In this document: positions 1 through 7,583 of the stretch, piece by piece | Position numbering within the stretch: position 1 is the first letter of the stretch | Layout of the letters: every line of letters begins with the position of its first letter | NCBI GenBank assembly: GCA_000309945.1 | Contig: CM001633.1 | Coordinates: 394,723-458,722 of the forward strand | Reading direction: 5' to 3' | Source of the DNA: Leptolyngbyaceae cyanobacterium JSC-12 | GTDB taxonomy: Bacteria; Cyanobacteriota; Cyanobacteriia; Leptolyngbyales; Leptolyngbyaceae | DNA length: 64,000 nucleotides | Made by a program: the position numbers and the translations under genes | The notes under the pieces: generated by a model | Seen by the model: the letters and a program-made list of their open reading frames with translations, nothing else | Database searches by the model: none | Told to the model about the DNA's origin: nothing

Positions 1-1
1 T

Positions 2-301
2 CCCTATGAAACCTACTCCGGTGGGGAAGCATTTCGCGTTAATTTTGCAATCCGGCTAGCGCTAGCCCGGCTACTGGCGCAGCGATCAGGCACAGCCCTG
101 CAAATGTTGATTATCGATGAAGGTTTTGGCACTCAGGATGCAGAAGGCTGCGATCGCTTGATTGCCGCCATTAATGCCATCACCCCAGACTTTGCCTGCA
201 TTCTTACCGTGACCCACGTTCCCCATTTCAAAGAAGCCTTCCAATCTCGAATCGAAGTGTTTAAGACTGAGGACGGTTCTCAACTGCAATTGATTGGGTA
301 A
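2..301 (+). CDS. sbcC: SbcC-type exonuclease ATPase subunit, C-terminal fragment
   Basis: Partial gene; its 5' part lies left of the window. The visible 99 residues are the C-terminal ATPase lobe of an SbcC/Rad50-like SMC-family nuclease subunit. An ABC signature (YSGGE) occurs at about residue 5 of the fragment and a Walker B strand with the D-loop (LIIDEGFGTQD) about 30 residues later, followed by a conserved histidine in VTHVPHF. With SbcD, the family cleaves DNA hairpins and processes double-strand ends. The frame runs from base 2 to a TAA at 299-301. RecF/RecN-type ATPases are less likely, because the EGFGTQD sequence after Walker B is typical of SbcC. Confidence 0.85.
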   Translation, partial: PYETYSGGEAFRVNFAIRLALARLLAQRSGTALQMLIIDEGFGTQDAEGCDRLIAAINAITPDFACILTVTHVPHFKEAFQSRIEVFKTEDGSQLQLIG

Positions 302-415
302 ACTGACAGATTCCATTAACTCAGATTCCGGTAACATTTAAGATTTAGAGGTAGCCATATTTTGGTGAAAAGCACTATAATCAAAAATGCATTCCGTCGA
401 AAGGTGTTTTAGATT

Positions 416-1402
416 TTGTTTACTGCTGCTCTCCCAACGTTCAACTCGTCTACCTTAAATCCGCTTCCCTTCGATCTGTTTAACGCGATTCGTGACTTGA
501 AGCGTGAACTGAACGCAGTCATCCTGGCTCACTATTATCAAGATCCTGACATTCAAGATATAGCCGACTACATCGGCGATTCACTAGGGTTATCTCGCCA
601 AGCCGCCACAACCAATGCTGATGTTATTGTGTTTGCGGGGGTGCATTTCATGGCAGAAACTGCCAAAATCTTAAATCCAGACAAGTTAGTACTGTTGCCG
701 GATCTAAACGCGGGATGTTCACTGGCAGACAGTTGCCCACCCAATGAATTTGCCAAATTTAAGGCAGCTTATCCTGGACATTTGGTAATTTCTTACATAA
801 ATTGCACAGCAGAAATTAAAGCCATGAGTGACATTATCTGTACTAGCTCGAATGCAGTACAGATTGTGAACCAAATTCCCCAAAATCAACCCATCATATT
901 CGCACCCGATCGCAACCTCGGCAAATACGTAATGCAGCAAACCGGACGCAATATGGTCTTGTGGCAGGGAAGCTGCATCGTACACGAAACCTTCTCAGAA
1001 AAGAAAATAGTACAGTTGAAGATGCAATACCCTACCGCAGAAGCGATCGCACATCCAGAATGTGAACCCGCCGTACTTCGCCATGCCAGCTACATCGGTT
1101 CCACGACTGCACTATTGAAATACGTGCAGCAAAGCCCCAAACATGAATTTATCGTGGCAACTGAACCCGGCATTATTCACCAGATGCAAAAAGCTGCACC
1201 GCAAAAACGCTTCATTCCAGCACCACCCATTAACAATTGCACCTGCAACCAATGTCCTCACATGCGGCTAAATACCCTGGAGAAACTATATTTTTGCCTG
1301 AAAAATCGTATTCCCGAAATCACAATGTCCGAGGAGATACAGTTAGCAGCCCTGAAACCAATTCAGCGAATGTTAGAGATGAGCCGCGGAATTGGAGGTT
1401 AG
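416..1402 (+). CDS. nadA: Quinolinate synthase NadA
   Basis: Quinolinate synthase, 328 residues. It condenses iminoaspartate with dihydroxyacetone phosphate to quinolinate in de novo NAD synthesis and carries an oxygen-sensitive 4Fe-4S cluster. The likely cluster ligands are visible: Cys101 (NAGCSLAD), Cys187 (WQGSCIVHE) and one of the cysteines in CTCNQC at 275-280, most likely Cys280. The N-terminal [20 protein letters not shown] segment is the family substrate-binding region. The start is TTG at 416, with AAGG about 10 bases upstream; no ATG precedes the conserved core. It stands alone downstream of sbcC; nadB is not in the window. Confidence 0.95.
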   Translation: MFTAALPTFNSSTLNPLPFDLFNAIRDLKRELNAVILAHYYQDPDIQDIADYIGDSLGLSRQAATTNADVIVFAGVHFMAETAKILNPDKLVLLPDLNAGCSLADSCPPNEFAKFKAAYPGHLVISYINCTAEIKAMSDIICTSSNAVQIVNQIPQNQPIIFAPDRNLGKYVMQQTGRNMVLWQGSCIVHETFSEKKIVQLKMQYPTAEAIAHPECEPAVLRHASYIGSTTALLKYVQQSPKHEFIVATEPGIIHQMQKAAPQKRFIPAPPINNCTCNQCPHMRLNTLEKLYFCLKNRIPEITMSEEIQLAALKPIQRMLEMSRGIGG

Positions 1403-1460
1403 GGTATGCCAACTACCTGCATTCAGTTGTGCACTAAATTGGGGCAAGGTTGGTCAATGC

Positions 1461-1958
1461 CTATCTACATCCCAGCGATTCACGTGTATCCACACCAGTC
1501 ACAGGATTGGTGCCAGATGCAGTTTGGCAGAGCGCCAACACTTGTGCTCGATCAATTGCAGCATCACTAAAATCGGCTCCAGTAATGTTTGCGCCCTTAA
1601 AGCTCGACTTGAGCAACATGGCAGAGTTTAAAATGGCATCACTCAGGTCTGCATTGGCAAAGTCAGTAATATAAGCAATGCCGTCGCTAAAATCAACCCC
1701 ATGTAAGTTGGCATTCGTAAGTTTTGCACCATTAAAGACCGCACCACGCAGATCGGCTCCTGCAAAGTTGGCACCCTGTAAGTCAGAGTCACCAAATTCC
1801 GACCGCACTAGGTTTTGCCCAGAGTAATCTTTAGTGGTTGCTTCTACGTCATCATACGCACGAATTGCTGCCGAACTTGCGGCATACACTGGAGATGTGA
1901 ATGGCAGTAGTAAAACAAGGGATAGGAAAAAGCCAAGAAGGGATTTAAGTACACACAT
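1461..1958 (-). CDS. Secreted pentapeptide-repeat protein (probably lumenal)
   Basis: 165 residues. An N-terminal hydrophobic signal peptide ends near PVYAASSA, so the protein is exported, probably to the thylakoid lumen or periplasm. Residues about 48-135 hold an A(D/N)LXX-type pentapeptide array (ANFAGADLRGAVFNGAKL and similar), which folds as a right-handed quadrilateral beta-helix. Two cysteines close to the C-terminus (ALCQTA and SLGCR) could form a disulfide, as in lumenal pentapeptide proteins. No catalytic residues are recognisable and the biochemical role of such proteins is unknown. It converges with nadA, with about 58 bp between the stop codons. Confidence 0.85.
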   Translation of the reverse strand: MCVLKSLLGFFLSLVLLLPFTSPVYAASSAAIRAYDDVEATTKDYSGQNLVRSEFGDSDLQGANFAGADLRGAVFNGAKLTNANLHGVDFSDGIAYITDFANADLSDAILNSAMLLKSSFKGANITGADFSDAAIDRAQVLALCQTASGTNPVTGVDTRESLGCR

Positions 1959-2164
1959 AAGAATTTAGGACGTGATCGCTTCACGTCATCAAACTTAACA
2001 TCTGAAGAGACTTTCTGTACTCATCTACATAATTTGGCATCGAATCAACCGATTCTTCGTAAGTCAGCAACCCTGCAACTGGCTCGTCGTAGTTATCAAC
2101 GCCTATAACACTCACCAATCAGTAACGCAGAGTGTACAACAAAACCAGATTGATCACACTTAAA

Positions 2165-2196
2165 AGCTCCCTGCGATGATTAAACCGCAAGGAGCT
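2165..2196 (-). terminator. Rho-independent terminator candidate
   Basis: Read on the minus strand, an 11-bp stem (AGCTCCTTGCG / CGCAGGGAGCT, one G-U pair) with a 10-base loop is followed by TTTTAAG. It lies about 30 bp past the stop of the small minus-strand ORF at 2227-2334 and has no other obvious client gene. Confidence 0.5.
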
Positions 2197-2226
2197 AACA
2201 AGCGTTTAACATGTAAACCCCCGATT

Positions 2227-2334
2227 CTAGGGATGCAATCGATTATCTGGTCGCCAGAGAAGATAAGTAATAAACCCAGTCATCACGGATAAAACGAATA
2301 AAGCTATCATAGACACCCTGAACTCTTTTTCCAA
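2227..2334 (-). CDS. Possible 35-residue single-span membrane protein
   Basis: Speculative small gene. A TTG at 2334 is preceded by AGGGGG six bases upstream and opens a 35-codon frame ending in TAG at 2227. The product would have a short charged N-terminus (MEKEFR), one hydrophobic span at about residues 8-27 (MIALFVLSVMTGFITYLLW) and a polar tail ending in HP. Size and shape resemble the small single-helix subunits of thylakoid complexes, but I recognise no family. A terminator-like hairpin follows about 30 bp downstream on the same strand, which is the main support. GTG or ATG within FRVSM are alternative starts. Confidence 0.35.
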   Translation of the reverse strand: MEKEFRVSMIALFVLSVMTGFITYLLWRPDNRLHP

Positions 2335-2490
2335 GAATTCCCCCTCTACTTCACAACCACTCAGCCGAAAAACCGAGTTCTCTCGGCAAGATTACTGAAA
2401 CATGCATTTTTTCCCAGGTAAGTCCTCACCTACTTGTGGGATTTTTTGTATCAACCATAACTAGTAGGTTAATTCGCAACTTCCAACGAC

Positions 2491-2548
2491 CCATTTTAGG
2501 TTCACAGGTTGTTCAGAACAATAACCACAACCTGTGAACCTAAAATGG
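2491..2548. repeat. Perfect 22-bp inverted repeat
   Basis: Arms 2491-2512 and 2527-2548 are exact reverse complements (CCATTTTAGGTTCACAGG... and its mirror), separated by 14 bases. The right arm covers the stop codon of the MBL-fold gene. No T-run follows on either strand, so it is not a canonical terminator. It could be a transcription stop without a T-tract, or the remains of a small palindromic element. Confidence 0.8.
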
Positions 2549-3313
2549 ATAACTCATCACTTGAATCACCATCCCGCTTTTCGGTAGGCTTCCAGGATTT
2601 AATGTCACAGTGTTACCAACTCGGCGAACAGGCACCCCACTCATCAGAGATAGAAAATTGTCTACTGGAACTAAATCACAAGCATCTCTTGCAGCTTGAG
2701 TGCGATAGTGAGTAGGAATCACAATCTTTGGATTTAAAACCTCGATCGCGGCCTTTGCGTTTTCAGGCGTATAGGCTTTAGGTCCGTTACCCACCGGAAT
2801 CAATAGCAAATCTGGGCGACCCATCAAAATTCTCTGCTCTGGTGTGATGGGTGCCGCAGCCCCCCCCAGATGCAAAATATCAATGCCCCCTTGCTTCCAC
2901 CTCCAAGCGACATTAATACCAAACCGCTTGCCATCCAACAAATCGTGAGGAGTCCGAATCCCTTGAAACTGTCTTCCACCGATCCGGTAAGAACCAGCTT
3001 CAAACAACAGTTTTGGGTTCCCTGGCAAAATTTCAACAGCTCCTTCATCTAACAACTGGCTGCTGATCATCACCAAGTCAGCATTAATGCGAGGCAACCG
3101 ATAACCAGCCGTGCAGCCAATTGTACGAAACGGGTTCACTAAGATTCGACCAGCCCCACCACCCGTAAACAAATAGCAGGTATGTCCTAACCATTGAATA
3201 GTGACCGAGCCTCCTGTTTGTGCCTGGTAGCTTTGTAAACTGGAAGTAACTCCCATGCCCAATGCTGTCAACAGTCCCGCGCCCACATAGCGCATCAACC
3301 CACGCCGTTTCAT
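2540..3313 (-). CDS. Exported MBL-fold protein with degenerate metal site
   Basis: 257 residues from ATG at 3313, which has GAGGAG just upstream; a GTG at 3331 would add six residues. The N-terminus (MKRRGLMRYVGAGLLTALG) is a basic plus hydrophobic export signal with Tat-like twin arginines. The body matches UlaG-like metallo-beta-lactamase-fold proteins: IQWLGHTCYLF near the start, then RTPHD, LHLGG and a late PTHY. The canonical HxHxDH metal motif is replaced by ISSQLLDEG, so two or three metal-binding histidines are missing. It probably either lost hydrolase activity or binds metal differently. It follows trpG by about 20 bp and is likely co-transcribed with it. Confidence 0.75.
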   Translation of the reverse strand: MKRRGLMRYVGAGLLTALGMGVTSSLQSYQAQTGGSVTIQWLGHTCYLFTGGGAGRILVNPFRTIGCTAGYRLPRINADLVMISSQLLDEGAVEILPGNPKLLFEAGSYRIGGRQFQGIRTPHDLLDGKRFGINVAWRWKQGGIDILHLGGAAAPITPEQRILMGRPDLLLIPVGNGPKAYTPENAKAAIEVLNPKIVIPTHYRTQAARDACDLVPVDNFLSLMSGVPVRRVGNTVTLNPGSLPKSGMVIQVMSYPF

Positions 3314-3333
3314 AACTCCTCGCCTAACCACGT

Positions 3334-3924
3334 TTAGTTGATTGATCGTAGAAAGTTCCGCAGAAGTTCCTTTCCTGATGGGGTCAATACACTTTCAGGA
3401 TGAAATTGCACTCCCTGAATATGAGGATACTGACGATGCCTGACACCCATAATGGTGCCATCATCTACCCAAGCAGTTACCTCCAGAACATCGGGTAACC
3501 CCTGCCGTTCAATCACCAGACTATGATAGCGGGTGGCGGTCAATGGATTGTCGATTCCTTCAAAAACACCCAAACCCAGGTGGTGCACTTGAGAAGTCTT
3601 ACCATGCATAGGAACCGGGGCACGCACAATTTTTCCACCAAATACCTGTCCGATGCTTTGATGCCCTAAACACACACCCAGAATGGGCAAGCTTGCCCCT
3701 AATTCTTTGATTAACTGTAGCGAAATACCTGCATCATCAGGACATCCAGGACCTGGAGAAATAACAACTCCATCTGGTTGAAGTTGACGAATTTGCTCCA
3801 GAGAAATCTGGTCATTGCGGTAAACTTCAACCGTTTTCGCAACTGGAAACTCGTCTCCCAATTCTCCTAAATACTGAACCAGGTTATAGGTAAAGCTATC
3901 GTAATTATCAATAACGAGGATCAA
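3334..3924 (-). CDS. trpG: Anthranilate synthase glutamine amidotransferase subunit
   Basis: 196 residues, the full length of a class I glutamine amidotransferase of the TrpG/PabA type. It releases ammonia from glutamine for the partner synthase TrpE (anthranilate) or PabB (aminodeoxychorismate). The start MILVIDNYDSFTYNLVQYLG is diagnostic. The catalytic triad is visible: the nucleophilic Cys in GVCLGHQSI, and His and Glu in QFHPES near the C-terminus; the oxyanion loop is SPGPGCPDDAG. No synthase subunit is adjacent, so the choice between tryptophan and folate, or service to both, cannot be made from the window. It sits in the prfB-ybeY-dgkA minus-strand run. Confidence 0.93.
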   Translation of the reverse strand: MILVIDNYDSFTYNLVQYLGELGDEFPVAKTVEVYRNDQISLEQIRQLQPDGVVISPGPGCPDDAGISLQLIKELGASLPILGVCLGHQSIGQVFGGKIVRAPVPMHGKTSQVHHLGLGVFEGIDNPLTATRYHSLVIERQGLPDVLEVTAWVDDGTIMGVRHRQYPHIQGVQFHPESVLTPSGKELLRNFLRSIN

Positions 3925-3958
3925 GGCAACTCACTTTTTAAGCTCGATACCGTCTAGC

Positions 3959-4498
3959 TTACAGTGAGGTGGCTTGTAATAGCAGTACAAGCTTCATCCA
4001 GAGTTTTGGCAACAAGAGTGAGCTTGCGACCCCAACCGATGCAAACGCCGAAATCAGCACTGCTGCTGCTGCACAATCCTTGGCAATTTTGGCGAGATCG
4101 TGGTAGTTCTGTTTAACCGTAAGGTCTACCACAGACTCGATCGCAGTATTCAAAAGTTCCATCGTTAGCACTGCACCCACAGTTAGCCCAATCACCGCCA
4201 TTTCAACAGCCGAGAGCTGTAAAAGAACACCCAGACTAAGCGCCGTCACCCCCAAAAATACATGAATGCGAAAATTTCGCTGCGTCTGGAAAGCATAACT
4301 GACGCCTGCCCAGGCGTATTTAAAGCTGACAAACAGGGTTGGAGCAACCCGCCAGGCTAATTCCCGATTGACTTTCATCGTTGGTGCTACCCTGCCATTA
4401 GGACATTCGGGATCAGGAGTTTGAAGTTCGGAAGGCATAGGCTGCAATACGGTACTAAGTATTAGATCTCGCTGAGAATCCTTGTTTCCGGGAAACAT
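3959..4498 (-). CDS. dgkA: Diacylglycerol kinase, DgkA family
   Basis: Integral membrane diacylglycerol or undecaprenol kinase. The core FKYAWAGVSYAFQTQRNFRIH is followed by three hydrophobic helices and the family signature ELLNTAIESVVDL, with the catalytic Glu and metal ligands, then a late AKDCAAAAVL segment. It recycles diacylglycerol into phosphatidic acid. Compared with E. coli DgkA (about 120 residues) there is an N-terminal cytosolic extension of about 65 residues. The start is unclear: ATG 4498 is used here (179 aa), but TTG 4579 (overlapping ybeY) and ATG 4378 are possible. It is probably in one transcription unit with ybeY and trpG. Confidence 0.85.
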   Translation of the reverse strand: MFPGNKDSQRDLILSTVLQPMPSELQTPDPECPNGRVAPTMKVNRELAWRVAPTLFVSFKYAWAGVSYAFQTQRNFRIHVFLGVTALSLGVLLQLSAVEMAVIGLTVGAVLTMELLNTAIESVVDLTVKQNYHDLAKIAKDCAAAAVLISAFASVGVASSLLLPKLWMKLVLLLQATSL

Positions 4499-4553
4499 TG
4501 AATTGCCTGATAGAGAAGCTTTATTTAACGTGCCCCAAAGACTAGCAAGAATT

Positions 4554-5084
4554 CTAACTGTCTGAGATTGAAAGACCAACCGTATTCAAGAGAGCTTTTT
4601 GTTGAGCCAACATTTGAGCCAGGGTTTCATCATCTGGATGATCCCATCCCAATAAATGCAGCAATCCATGAGTCGCCAACCATGTTAATTCAGTTATCAG
4701 GGGGTGTCCCTGAGCCATTGCCTGCTTCTGAGCAGTATCCACTGAGATTACGATATCGCCCAAATATAGCGGCGCGGTTAATTGTAGTTCATCTGTCTGG
4801 GGACAGTCTATTTCGAGTGTCGCAAAGGCTAACACATCAGTGGGGTAATCTTGATGGCGGTATTGAGCATTGAGCGTTTGAATTTCGCGATCGCTCGTGA
4901 GCCGCAAACTCAACTCATAGGATTGAATTGGAGAAAGGTTCGGTTGCAGCGCTTCGAGCCATTGTTGAAACCAAGTTTCCCATTGTTTAGCCCCAATCTC
5001 TGCAGCCAATTGCACCACTTCCGGGTCAATATTATCTTCACTCAAGCCATTGTCCTGAACACAAACCTCAACCTGAATGCCCAT
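4554..5084 (-). CDS. ybeY: Endoribonuclease YbeY
   Basis: 176 residues. It carries the UPF0054 zinc motif HGLLHLLGWDH near residues 140-150, in which three histidines bind zinc. YbeY is a single-strand endoribonuclease needed for 16S 3'-end maturation and 70S quality control. Upstream, LRLTSDREIQTLNAQYR and YPTDVLAFATLE are family-conserved, and YLGDIVIS leads into the catalytic part. The N-terminus is about 25 residues longer than in E. coli, as is usual in cyanobacteria. The ATG at 5084 lies 14 bp after the DUF3285 gene, so the two are probably translated from one mRNA. Confidence 0.93.
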   Translation of the reverse strand: MGIQVEVCVQDNGLSEDNIDPEVVQLAAEIGAKQWETWFQQWLEALQPNLSPIQSYELSLRLTSDREIQTLNAQYRHQDYPTDVLAFATLEIDCPQTDELQLTAPLYLGDIVISVDTAQKQAMAQGHPLITELTWLATHGLLHLLGWDHPDDETLAQMLAQQKALLNTVGLSISDS

Positions 5085-5098
5085 AACCCCAAGGAACC

Positions 5099-5311
5099 TC
5101 AGCGAGTCAGGTAGGATAAACCAATCAAAATCGATAGCAAGCCAACCGTCGTTAAGAAGAAATGTTGAAGGGATTTCCCCCGCTTACGCACCATATTTCG
5201 CATCGCCAGCTTGACATAGCTAGGTTTCGGCTCGTTGCTAGGAGCAGCGGTGGAAACACTGGCGATTTCTGCTTCTGATTCTTCCGTTGAAGAGAGTTTT
5301 TCAGCTTCCAT
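5099..5311 (-). CDS. DUF3285 small membrane protein
   Basis: 70 residues from ATG 5311 (AGAGA lies upstream; TTG 5317 is an alternative). An acidic, Ser/Thr-rich N-terminus is followed by a conserved basic stretch (YVKLAMRNMVRKRGKSLQHF) and one C-terminal transmembrane helix ending in YLTR. I recognise it as the cyanobacterial DUF3285 family, whose function is unknown. It lies between prfB (64 bp upstream) and ybeY (14 bp downstream). Position among translation and ribosome-maturation genes hints at a related role, but this is only inference. Confidence 0.8.
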   Translation of the reverse strand: MEAEKLSSTEESEAEIASVSTAAPSNEPKPSYVKLAMRNMVRKRGKSLQHFFLTTVGLLSILIGLSYLTR

Positions 5312-5374
5312 TATCAAATCTCTGGATTTTTTAATTAATGTAACAGGAAAAATCGCAGGCGGGAGTCGTCCTGC

Positions 5375-6488
5375 CTAAGCTTCGACCAGTTGCACTTCTT
5401 GGCGGAGATATGCCTGGATGAATGCGTCCAAATCACCATTCATTACATCAGTAATTGCCGTGGTTTCGATGCCAGTCCGCAAATCTTTCACCATTTGATA
5501 TGGATGAAATACATAGTTGCGGATCTGGTTACCCCAGGAAGCTTCCACCATATCACCTCGGATATCTGCAATTTCTTTCGCTTTCTGCTCCTGCGCAATT
5601 ACCAGCAGCTTAGCTTTTAAGAGGGCAAGTGCTTTTTCTTTGTTTTGAAGTTGCGATCGCTCTTCGGTGCAGCGTACTGCCAGTCCAGTCGGAATATGCA
5701 GAATTCGGACAGCCGTTTCCACCTTGTTAACGTTTTGTCCACCTTTGCCCCCAGCCCGCGAAGTAGTAATTTCCAGGTCTTTTTCAGGAATCTCAAGCTG
5801 AACCGTGTTATCCAGCAACGGCATCACTTCTACCCCAGCAAAACTGGTTTGCCGCTTGCCATTAGCGTTAAATGGCGAAATTCGTACCAGCCGATGGGTT
5901 CCCTTCTCGGATTTCAAGTATCCATAGGCATAACGTCCTTCAACTTCCAGCGTCGCAGACTTAATCCCAGCTTCGTCTCCTTCCGAGAGTTCTGCTAGAT
6001 GCACCTTGTAGCGATGATCCTCTGCCCATCGGGTATACATTCTCAGCAGCATTGCTGCCCAATCCTGAGCATCTGTCCCCCCTGCACCCGCATTAATGGT
6101 CAACACTGCACCCTTCTGGTCATACGGACCCGACAGAAGCCGTTGTAATTCCCATTGATCCAGATCGCGGGTGAGTTGTGTCAGGCTTAATTCTGCCTCT
6201 TGGAGGAGAGACTCATCATTTTCCAGCTCTAATAGCTCCAACACTGCTTTGGCATCGTCTAAACTAGAATGCCACTGTTCTAGTTGTTCTAGATGGGACT
6301 TGAGGTCATTTAGCTCTTGGAGGGTTTGTTGAGCTGATGCCTGGTCATCCCAAAAATCTGGTTGAGCCGCTAGTTGCTCTAAATCTTGAATTTTGGCAGT
6401 TAGGGCAGGGACGTCAAAGATAGTCCTGAGCTTTGCCCAGGCGATCGCTTAACAAGTCAACTTCCCGTTTAATGTCCAGCACTTCCAT
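5375..6488 (-). CDS. prfB: Peptide chain release factor 2 (programmed +1 frameshift)
   Basis: RF2 reads UGA and UAA stop codons and triggers peptide release. The gene is in two frames. A short frame starts at ATG 6488 ([13 protein letters not shown]) and reaches an in-frame TGA at codon 25 (6416-6414). Slipping +1 at CTT-TGA-C continues as [15 protein letters not shown] into the main frame, giving about 370 residues in total, normal for RF2. The main frame holds the stop-codon recognition tripeptide SPF ([15 protein letters not shown]) and the peptidyl-transferase motif GGQ ([13 protein letters not shown]). A start inside the main frame, for example at 6244, would lose the N-terminal domain. 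First gene of the DUF3285-ybeY-dgkA-trpG run. Confidence 0.95.
6413..6428 (-). promoter_or_regulatory. prfB programmed +1 frameshift site
   Basis: On the minus strand the sequence reads CAGGACTATCTTTGAC. It has the known RF2 elements: an SD-like AGGA (6427-6424), the slippery CTT codon (6419-6417) and the poor-context stop TGA followed by C (6416-6413). Low RF2 slows UGA termination and favours the slip, an autoregulatory loop established for E. coli prfB. Only three bases separate AGGA from CTT, as in the classic site. Confidence 0.93.
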
Positions 6489-6571
6489 CAATCTTTAACT
6501 CTCAATCAACTCATAACAATCCTTGTATTGTCAATCTTAGCGATAGATCTTACTCAGACGTGAATTTTACT

Positions 6572-6605
6572 AAAAAAGCTGTGGCATTTAAGCAACCACA
6601 GCTTT
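6572..6605 (-). terminator. Rho-independent terminator of the Bax-inhibitor-like gene
   Basis: On the minus strand AAAGCTGTGG pairs with CCACAGCTTT across an 11-base loop (a 10-bp stem) and is followed directly by a T-run. It lies about 40 bp after the stop codon at 6644. Confidence 0.8.
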
Positions 6606-6643
6606 CTGGTTAACTTCGCTATTGGCAAAGATCACCACACTGC

Positions 6644-7372
6644 CTAATCACGACTATTAAGCGCAATCAACAGTCGCAGAATAAAGACAAACAGATTGAT
6701 GTATGTCAGGTACATCGAAAGAGCCGCAGGCAGGTATTGGTCATCCCGATAGGTACGTGGCAATACAAAAAAGTCCACAACGGCAGCACCCACAAATAAA
6801 ACAACTCCAATACCTGAGATAGCGATTTCCAGGAAAGTGGGAGTAAAAATGCCGAAGACAGCAAACAACAGTTGAGCAATCAGAACAACGAATAGAGCAA
6901 TAATCCCAATCTGAACTGTTTTGGCAAGTGCCATGCCATCTTTTTCAGACAAGTTGGAGCCAATTTGGCGACCTGCAATGAATGTGATGCCACAACCTAG
7001 CGCTGCAAAGCCAATGCCTGCAATTCCTACATTTGGGGTGCTCAATGCCACAAAAATCAACCCAGTCAGAGTGTACCCAACCAGCAGACTATAAGTTGCT
7101 AGTAGAGGCAATGCAACGCCCTTATTCCCTTTTTCAGCAATATTAATCGCTACAAAGTAGAGAATAAGTGAAGCAATTACGGCAATCCACATAGAGGGAA
7201 TAAAGACGCCAGGGTAGTTGTTGAGAACTCCCATACCGCCATAAACGCCGAGTGCTGTCAGGAGCAACCCACCACCGACGAAAGGAAGCGCATTCGCAAT
7301 GACATTCGGTCCAATAATTGACTGGTTTTGAGCCTTACGAACCGCTTGCCTGAAGTTACTGGTATTACTCAC
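6644..7372 (-). CDS. Bax inhibitor-1 family membrane protein
   Basis: 242 residues with about seven hydrophobic helices, characteristic of the BI-1/YccA/TMBIM family. The acidic-rich C-terminal part includes VDFFVLPRTYRDDQYLPAALSMYLTYINLFVFILRLL in register with the YLD.INLF...LR signature of BI-1 proteins. Bacterial members may act as pH-sensitive calcium leak channels or modulate membrane proteases; the role here is unknown. The start is GTG 7372 (VSNTSNFRQ), preceded by GGGAGGA at ideal spacing; the upstream GTG at 7387 overlaps that ribosome binding site and is unlikely. Monocistronic, with its own terminator, divergent from sigF. Confidence 0.85.
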   Translation of the reverse strand: MSNTSNFRQAVRKAQNQSIIGPNVIANALPFVGGGLLLTALGVYGGMGVLNNYPGVFIPSMWIAVIASLILYFVAINIAEKGNKGVALPLLATYSLLVGYTLTGLIFVALSTPNVGIAGIGFAALGCGITFIAGRQIGSNLSEKDGMALAKTVQIGIIALFVVLIAQLLFAVFGIFTPTFLEIAISGIGVVLFVGAAVVDFFVLPRTYRDDQYLPAALSMYLTYINLFVFILRLLIALNSRD

Positions 7373-7583
7373 GGGAAATCCTCCCACTTATTGCAGAATC
7401 TAATTCTGAACCTATTTTGACGCAGATCACAGCTAATGCGCCAGACGGTGCAAAATGGAAGATTTCCGTATATATGCCGAATCCCTAAAGGATGCTCTCC
7501 AGAAGTACCGTAGATCGACGATGGTTTCCACCCCCTTTCACTAACGAAAATAGGCTCAACTCTGATGTGAAAGGTAACTGCAA

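Larger units (their letters stand above)
1959..2539. other. Intergenic region with small-ORF candidate and hairpins
   Basis: 581 bp between the pentapeptide gene start and the 3' end of the MBL-fold gene. It contains a minus-strand terminator-like hairpin (2165-2196), a 35-codon minus-strand ORF candidate (2227-2334) and the left arm of a long perfect inverted repeat (2491-2548), each listed separately. The rest, including the promoter region expected for the pentapeptide gene at about 1960-2100, shows nothing I can assign. Confidence 0.6.

Noticed and set aside
2509-2715. Plus-strand frame opposite the MBL gene end
   Set aside because: It starts within the inverted repeat and is antisense to a recognisable gene.
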